Of a stretch of 9,712 bases of DNA, positions 5,212 to 9,712 are shown piece after piece. Within the stretch, counting starts at the first letter, position 1. Every line of letters begins with the position of its first letter. Source of the DNA: Cloacimonetes bacterium UBA3900. GTDB lineage: Bacteria > Cloacimonadota > Cloacimonadia > Cloacimonadales > Cloacimonadaceae. The notes under the pieces are model-generated. The model saw only the letters and a list, made by a program, of their open reading frames with translations, made no database searches and was not told where the DNA came from. The stretch is taken from the NCBI GenBank assembly GCA_002391675.1, contig DGFM01000027.1, positions 1 to 9,712 of the forward strand. Direction: 5' to 3'. The position numbers were made by a program, and so were the translations under genes.

Positions 5212-6596
5212 AAAGACTTACGACCATACTTTTGTTGAGCGTGTTTGCCATCGGCCTGCCGGCGGTGGCTTTGCGCATCTTGCATACCAACGACAGCCAC
5301 GGTGCATATCACAGCGTGCCGGGCGCCTGCGGCTCTTATGAAAGCCTCTGGGAACACCTCGATCACAACCGCAGCACGGCAGAGCGTTGCATCTACCTGG
5401 ATGCGGGAGACCAGCAGACGGGCTCGGCATTCTCTGCCCAAAAATACGCCGGTGCCGTGGGTGGAGCGGTGATCGCCGCCTTCAACCGACTGGGCCTGGA
5501 TGCCGCCACCTATGGCAATCATGAATACGATCACAGTCCGGAGAATATCCAGCGGCTCACGCACCTGGCAAACTTTCCCTTCATCAACAGCAATATCGTG
5601 AATAAAGACGATGGCAAGCCGCGCTTCAAGCCTTGGCACATCATAGAAAAGGATGGGGTGAAAGTGGGGATTATGGGGCTGATGACGCTGGAATTGGGCG
5701 AGAAAGTGAAGGCGCAAAACGTGGCGGATATATCGCTGCTGCCCTACAAGCAGGCGGTGGAACTCTATCTGGATGAAGTGGATAGGGCTTCAGACCTGGT
5801 GGTGTTGATCACGCATAACGGCTTTGAGGCAGACAGCCTCTTGGCTACGCAGCTGGACGGGCGGGTAGACCTGATCATCGGCGGGCACAGTCATCACGTA
5901 TTGGAGCCGGCGGTGCAGGTGAATGGCATCTGGATCGCTCAGGCGGGCAGTCACTTACGCTTTTTGGGCGTGCTGGACCTCGAGGTGGAGGACGACCGCA
6001 TCACATCGCTGCAAAGCCGTCTGGAACCCATCACCCTGGAGGCATCCAAAGAGAATCCGCTGAGCTTCTTTGTGAAGCAGGTCTCGGATGAGATCGAGGC
6101 TGAGCTGGGCCGCGTGATAGCGCATCTGCCCGTGGATTGGCAGCCCAATAAGTATGAATCCACCGTCCTCTCCAAATGGATGGCCAATGCGCTCTACAAG
6201 CAGTATCAAGATGTGGCGGATATCGCTATCCTCAACAATGGCGGCTTCCGCAGATTCATCGCCGCGGGAGACGTGACGCTGCGAGATATGCATGAGATGC
6301 TGCCTTTTGAAAACTATGTAAATATCTTCAGCTGCTATGGAAGCGACCTCATCGCCTGGCTGGGACTCAATGAGGCAGACCCCATCGCCAAAGCCTTTGA
6401 CGTCTGTGACTATTCGGATATCGATACCGATGCGCTGCAGGCGGATAAGCTCTACCGGGTGGTGAGCCACGACTATCTGGTGGGGCAGTGGGATAAGTAT
6501 CTGGCGTTTGAGCCTTTTGACGTGCATGATACGGGTGAGCTGATCCTGGATGCGATCCAGCGGCAGTTGGTGCAGGAGTACGGGGTCGAGCGCTGA
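5208..6596 (+). CDS. Secreted 5'-nucleotidase/UshA-like metallophosphoesterase
   Basis: A 462-residue protein of the 5'-nucleotidase/2',3'-cyclic phosphodiesterase family. It starts with a signal peptide (MKR, hydrophobic 6-18, possible cleavage after AVA at 19-21), so it should be exported. The N-terminal metallophosphoesterase domain has the full two-metal set: DSH at 29-31, GD at 67-68, GNHE at 103-106, TH at 202-203 and GHSHH at 226-230. The C-terminal 5'-nucleotidase domain is recognisable from NNGGFRRFIAAGDVT (343-357) and MLPFENYV (364-371). It looks shortened: the part after 385 that normally carries the SG loop and the GGDGY motif is brief and reads GQWDKY at 426-431. The protein is well below the ~550 residues of E. 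coli UshA. The likely role is release of phosphate from nucleotides or related periplasmic substrates; specificity cannot be told. It is the last gene of the operon, with an ATGA overlap with kdsB. Confidence 0.88.
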   Translation: MKRLTTILLLSVFAIGLPAVALRILHTNDSHGAYHSVPGACGSYESLWEHLDHNRSTAERCIYLDAGDQQTGSAFSAQKYAGAVGGAVIAAFNRLGLDAATYGNHEYDHSPENIQRLTHLANFPFINSNIVNKDDGKPRFKPWHIIEKDGVKVGIMGLMTLELGEKVKAQNVADISLLPYKQAVELYLDEVDRASDLVVLITHNGFEADSLLATQLDGRVDLIIGGHSHHVLEPAVQVNGIWIAQAGSHLRFLGVLDLEVEDDRITSLQSRLEPITLEASKENPLSFFVKQVSDEIEAELGRVIAHLPVDWQPNKYESTVLSKWMANALYKQYQDVADIAILNNGGFRRFIAAGDVTLRDMHEMLPFENYVNIFSCYGSDLIAWLGLNEADPIAKAFDVCDYSDIDTDALQADKLYRVVSHDYLVGQWDKYLAFEPFDVHDTGELILDAIQRQLVQEYGVER

Positions 6597-6604
6597 TTTC
6601 GGGG

Positions 6605-6620
6605 GTGTACGGGCGCTCGC
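6605..6620 (+). repeat. Fragment of hairpin repeat A after the nucleotidase gene
   Basis: Sixteen bases (GTGTACGGGCGCTCGC) match the first half of repeat A and lie 8 bases after the stop codon of the nucleotidase gene, about 6 kb from the other copies. The second half is replaced by unrelated sequence. GCGCTCG at 6613-6619 is complementary to CGAGCGC at 6587-6593, the last codons of the gene, so a 7 bp stem can form across the stop codon. Only CTTTA follows, so this is at best a weak terminator-like structure. Confidence 0.65.
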
Positions 6621-6640
6621 TTTAGCTGCCGCTTCCCAAT

Positions 6641-6673
6641 AAAAAAGCCTCCACCCTTGTGCAGGGCGGAGGC
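6641..6673 (-). terminator. Rho-independent terminator of the zinc-ribbon gene
   Basis: On the - strand the arms GCCTCCGCCC and GGGTGGAGGC form a 10 bp stem with one mismatch around a 7-base loop, followed by TTTTTT (A6641-A6646 on the + strand). It starts 21 bases past the stop of the zinc-ribbon gene. On the + strand the hairpin (6647-6673) is not followed by a T tract, so it should work poorly for the converging operon. Confidence 0.85.
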
Positions 6674-6694
6674 CTAAGTCTGTGCGCCGTTTAA

Positions 6695-6868
6695 CTATTG
6701 CTCGTTTTTGGGGGCACGGTTACGGTATGCTGCTTTTTTGGCTTTGCGGCACTCAAGACAGCGCTGAGGCTCGTTTTGCAAGCCTTTTTCACGGTAGAAA
6801 TCCTGTTCACCTTCGGTGAAGACGAATTCCTTGCCGCAATCTTTGCAGGTTAAGGTCTTGTCTGGCAT
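6695..6868 (-). CDS. Small zinc-ribbon protein (zf-trcl type)
   Basis: A 57-residue protein with two cysteine pairs, C8-x2-C11 (LTCKDCGKEF) and C37-x2-C40 (RCLECRKAKK), which would hold one zinc ion. Between them is the block FTEGEQDFYREKGL (17-30), characteristic of the small 'probable zinc-ribbon' family (zf-trcl, Pfam PF13451 as I recall it). The C-terminus is basic (RKAKKAAYRNR). The role of the family is unknown; nucleic-acid or ribosome binding would fit the charge but is a guess. The gene has a strong ribosome binding site (AGGAG, + strand 6875-6879, 6 bases from the ATG) and its own terminator at 6641-6673. A TTGACA-like -35 box on the - strand (6994-6989) lies in the 136-base gap behind pmbA, but no convincing -10 follows at the right spacing. 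It could also be read through from tldD-pmbA. Confidence 0.9.
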   Translation of the reverse strand: MPDKTLTCKDCGKEFVFTEGEQDFYREKGLQNEPQRCLECRKAKKAAYRNRAPKNEQ

Positions 6869-7004
6869 GGGTATCTCCTGTATTATTTTGGGGATTTAGA
6901 CATTTTCTGAGGTGCGCCCCAAAAAGCGGAGAAACTCATGGAATGTTAAATCACACTAATTTGCGCACATTTAATGCAGGTGCGTTTTTGTCAATCACAA
7001 TTTA

Positions 7005-8285
7005 TCAAAAGGTGGTTTTATCCACGAAGTTGAAGTTGTCGATCAGCAACGAAGGCAGCATTGCCGCGCTTGAGGTGGAGACGGAAGGCCCCAAAGCGAG
7101 GATGCGGCGCGTGGCTAAGTAAGGGATCTCGTTGAAGCGGAAGTTGTTCACCGCATGGCGCACTTTGCCGTCTTCAAAGTAGAGCACGCCGTCACGCGTC
7201 ATACCCGTGAGCTCGCCTGCCTTGGCATCCACGCTGCGGATATACCAAAAGCGGTTGAGGATCAAGCCGCGGGGTACCATCTGCATCATCTGCTCTTCGG
7301 TGGCGTCACCGCCGGGGATATATATATTAAAGATGTGGCTGGGTTCGAGGTTTTTGGCCTTGGCCCAATAGCGGCTGGTGGGCATGGTGCGGATCACTCC
7401 CTTTTCGATCCAGGTGGTGTTTTTGGAAGCGATGCCATCACTATAGGGGGGAGCTACGATGGCGGGGTTGTCCAAGGTGCTGTAGGCGCTGAACTTCTCG
7501 CCAAAGGTGAGCTTGTCCATCTGGCCGGTGAAGGGTGTGAAGCCTTCGTCGCTCATGCGTCTGTCCATACCCCAGGCCATATACCAGATCAGGTCTTCCA
7601 GGGCATGAGGTCTGAGGATCACGGCGATGGGAGCGGCATCCATGTCTCGCTTGTCTTTGAGGCTGATGGCCTGCTCTTTGAGGCGGTTGAATTCCGCTTC
7701 AGGATCAAAGCCGGTGAGGCCCATGGAGTCAAAGCTGACCTTGGTTTCCACGTCGCCCTTCTTCAGCGTCATGGAGTGGCCGAAGTTGGTGTCTTCAAAG
7801 TAGCCGACGAAGCCGTTTTTGGTAACCTGCACGCGCCGGATAAAGTGCTTTTCCGTGAGGCCGGAAACCGTGGCGTCGAAGGCCTTGGCCCGGTCTATCA
7901 TATATTGGACGATGTCCACCATCTTGGCGGGTTCCAGCGCTTTTGTGGCGGGATCACAGTTTTGCGGCACCTGCGGAATCTCTTTCGGGCCTTCCGTGGG
8001 CACAAACTCGGGGTCTGGCTGGTTGAGGCTGGCGATGTCGCAGGCGGTTTTGATCAGTTCATCCAGGCTGGCGGGGTCGTCCTGCGTCACGGAGGCGCTG
8101 CCGGTGCGGTTTTCAAAGGCAGCGGTGAGCTTGATGGAAAAGGAGGGGCCTGCCAGGTGTTGCGTCACTCTATTCTGAGCAAAGCGCGTTTCATGGCGTT
8201 CTGCGAGCCTGATATTGAGGCTGTAGTCATCTGCGTGGCAGTGTTGCTTGATGTAAGCGGCTATCTTTTCAAAGTTTGCGTTCAT
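7005..8285 (-). CDS. pmbA: TldD/PmbA family protein, TldE (PmbA)-like subunit
   Basis: A 426-residue member of the TldD/PmbA (modulator of DNA gyrase) family. In E. coli TldD and TldE (PmbA) form a heterodimeric peptidase that degrades the CcdA antitoxin and matures microcin B17. TldE lacks the metal site itself, and here too there is no HExxxH motif. Family features seen: the N-terminal domain with a helix-strand start (5-35), and the C-terminal domain with PPYSDGIASKNTTWIEKGV (279-297), ELTGMTRDGVLYFEDGKV (358-375) and the NNFRFNEI motif (380-387). The chosen ATG has GGAGG (+ strand 8292-8296) 6 bases ahead and overlaps the tldD stop as ATGA. An earlier in-frame start at 8375 would give a 30-residue unconserved extension inside tldD. 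Its length is close to that of E. coli PmbA (~450). The substrate in this organism is unknown. Confidence 0.9.
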   Translation of the reverse strand: MNANFEKIAAYIKQHCHADDYSLNIRLAERHETRFAQNRVTQHLAGPSFSIKLTAAFENRTGSASVTQDDPASLDELIKTACDIASLNQPDPEFVPTEGPKEIPQVPQNCDPATKALEPAKMVDIVQYMIDRAKAFDATVSGLTEKHFIRRVQVTKNGFVGYFEDTNFGHSMTLKKGDVETKVSFDSMGLTGFDPEAEFNRLKEQAISLKDKRDMDAAPIAVILRPHALEDLIWYMAWGMDRRMSDEGFTPFTGQMDKLTFGEKFSAYSTLDNPAIVAPPYSDGIASKNTTWIEKGVIRTMPTSRYWAKAKNLEPSHIFNIYIPGGDATEEQMMQMVPRGLILNRFWYIRSVDAKAGELTGMTRDGVLYFEDGKVRHAVNNFRFNEIPYLATRRILALGPSVSTSSAAMLPSLLIDNFNFVDKTTF

Positions 8286-9712
8286 TGTGATCCTCCCACT
8301 CTGATATTTCTGAATCTTGCCGGTGCTGAGCCGTGCGTCATGCGTGCCGTCTGAGGAGGCTGGCCTTTGCCGCAATTGATCACGCCAAAGGGACGCCAGA
8401 ATCTCTCGTCACAGATGGCGTCGCAGCTGTTCCAAAATTCGGGATTGCAGGATTTGTAGAGCACCTTCTTCAAGGGACGGTGCAGCTTGCCGTTTTTGAT
8501 CTCCCAAAAGTAGTCGCCGCCAAACTGGAAGTTGAGGCGGTGCTGGTCTATGCTGAAGGAGCCGCGGCCCTGGATGTAGACGCCGTCTTCGGTATCGGCG
8601 ATGAGCTCGCTGGGCGTCAGCGGCTTGGTGCCGGGCATCAGGTAGAGATTGGGGATGCGGTTGATGGGTTGATTGTAGTAGTAGGTGGCACGGTTGCAGC
8701 CGCGGGAGTAGTCGAGGCCGATCTCCAGGGCGGTGTCACGCGTGCTGCCGTATTCCTTGAGGATGCCGTCTTTGATGATGTGCCACTTCTGGGCGGGGAC
8801 GCCATCGTCGTCAAAGCCCAGCGTGGCGAGGCCTTCTTCCAGGGTGTTGTCGCCCATGAAGTTCACGATCTCGGAGCCATAGCGGTAGTTGCCCAGCTTT
8901 TCGGGTGTGGCAAACGAGATGCCGGCATAGTCTGCTTCCCAGCCAAGCACGCGGTCAAGCTCGGTGGGATGGCCCACGGATTCGTGCATGGTGAGGCCCA
9001 GGTGGTTGGGGTCCAGGATGAGGGTGCGACGGGTTTCCGGGCCCAGGACGTCCGCCTTCACCTTGATCAGCGCTTCCTGGGCGATCTGACGGGCTTTCTC
9101 CTGCAGGTTGAGCTCCAGGATCCATTCCCAGCCGGTGGAGCGTCCGCCTTCATCAAAGGTGCGGCTCTGGCTGTCGGAATCCGTTACCGCAGTGGCTGTT
9201 ATCATGGGGTCAATCCACTGCGTATTGAGCTCTAAGCGCGTGCCTAAGGTGCTGGCAAAGAGCTTCTCATCCTTGTGGGAAACGAGGTAAAACATCGCTT
9301 GCCTGATGCCTTCATAGCCAAGCAGGATGCGGTTTGTCTCCATCATCAGTTCCACTTTCTCGCTCAAGGGCACCTCGAAGGGATCGATCTTGAGCGGCGT
9401 TTCATATTTGGCGATGTAGCTTCGCTCGGGTGCCAGGCGCAACTTCTTGTCTTTATTGACGCTGGCAGAGAGCTGAGCGATTTCAAAGGCCTTTTCGGTG
9501 GTGGCTAAGACGGCCTTTTCGCTGAAGACGTTGTTGTGTGCAAAGCCCCAGGCTCCCTGGTAGAACACACGGATTCCATAGCCGTAGATCACGTTGTGTG
9601 AGGTGTTTTTGAGGCTCAGGTTGCGGAGCATCACCACCTCGTCGCTGGTCTTTTGCACTCGGATATCGGCATATTCGGCTCCCAAATCCAGAGCCTTGCC
9701 GATGGCTAAATC
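8282..9712 (-). CDS. tldD: TldD-like metallopeptidase subunit, 5' end outside the window
   Basis: 476 residues are visible; the frame is open to the window edge and its first visible residues (DLAIGKALDLGAEYADIRV) are typical of the start of TldD, so only a few to some ten residues are missing. TldD is the metal-bearing half of the TldD/TldE peptidase. The zinc motif HESVGH (HExxxH) is encoded at 8986-8969. The C-terminal VINCGKGQ matches the conserved CGKxGQ block of TldD that supplies a third, cysteine ligand. Other family features are the YGYGIRVFYQGAWGFA block near the N-terminus, EGLATLGFDDDG, and RNIRVGG at the end. The C-terminal part has three extra cysteines (KSCNPEFWNSCDAIC) just before this motif; their role is unclear. 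The gene overlaps pmbA by 4 bases (ATGA), so the two subunits should be made together. Confidence 0.93.
   Translation of the reverse strand, partial: DLAIGKALDLGAEYADIRVQKTSDEVVMLRNLSLKNTSHNVIYGYGIRVFYQGAWGFAHNNVFSEKAVLATTEKAFEIAQLSASVNKDKKLRLAPERSYIAKYETPLKIDPFEVPLSEKVELMMETNRILLGYEGIRQAMFYLVSHKDEKLFASTLGTRLELNTQWIDPMITATAVTDSDSQSRTFDEGGRSTGWEWILELNLQEKARQIAQEALIKVKADVLGPETRRTLILDPNHLGLTMHESVGHPTELDRVLGWEADYAGISFATPEKLGNYRYGSEIVNFMGDNTLEEGLATLGFDDDGVPAQKWHIIKDGILKEYGSTRDTALEIGLDYSRGCNRATYYYNQPINRIPNLYLMPGTKPLTPSELIADTEDGVYIQGRGSFSIDQHRLNFQFGGDYFWEIKNGKLHRPLKKVLYKSCNPEFWNSCDAICDERFWRPFGVINCGKGQPPQTARMTHGSAPARFRNIRVGGSQ

Noticed and set aside
7155..8354. Long + strand open frame (399 codons) opposite pmbA
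   Set aside because: It is the antisense of a well-supported pmbA frame, its translation is a low-complexity shadow, and there is no ribosome binding site.
8286..8375. Earlier in-frame start for pmbA
   Set aside because: It adds 30 unconserved residues overlapping tldD; the ATG at 8285 has GGAGG and an ATGA junction.
8333..9235. Long + strand open frame (300 codons) opposite tldD
   Set aside because: The - strand frame carries HExxxH and other TldD motifs; the + strand frame is a codon-bias shadow.

Overview
The window looks like the chromosome of an uncultured diderm (Gram-negative-type) bacterium. It encodes a KDO-activating enzyme for lipopolysaccharide, a lipoprotein with a lipobox and a secreted nucleotidase-like enzyme. 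MnmG carries a GPAVWAPRSQNDR block, which from memory resembles Bacteroidetes/FCB-group proteins. Together with the repeat-laden intergenic DNA, this makes me lean towards Candidatus Cloacimonadota (WWE1). That placement is a tentative inference; nothing in the window proves it.

Layout. Positions 1-888 hold no credible gene. They are a dense mosaic of short repeats: a ~30 bp hairpin element in both orientations, two further direct-repeat families, a ~52 bp element ending in a variable run of the heptamer GTTGTGA, and several small hairpins that share a C-TTC-G centre on unrelated stems. Directly after the mosaic is a good sigma70-type promoter (812-840), a 12 bp palindrome and a ribosome binding site.

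Positions 889-6596 (+ strand) form a tight six-gene operon: queD, engB, mnmG, an LPP20-like lipoprotein gene, kdsB and a 5'-nucleotidase/UshA-like gene. Its junctions are an 8 nt overlap, a 10 nt gap and three 4 nt ATGA overlaps. Two genes modify the tRNA wobble position (QueD at G34 through queuosine, MnmG at U34), EngB assembles the large ribosomal subunit, and the last three serve the envelope and periplasm.

Positions 6641-9712 are read from the - strand: the 5'-truncated tldD, pmbA (tldE) joined to it by an ATGA overlap, then a 57-codon zinc-ribbon gene followed by a rho-independent terminator. TldD keeps its HExxxH and C-terminal Cys metal ligands; the partner lacks them, as expected for a TldD/TldE heterodimeric peptidase.

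The protein-coding part is mostly ordinary housekeeping. The most unusual material is the repeat mosaic at 1-790 and the stray fragment of one of its elements just after the nucleotidase gene.
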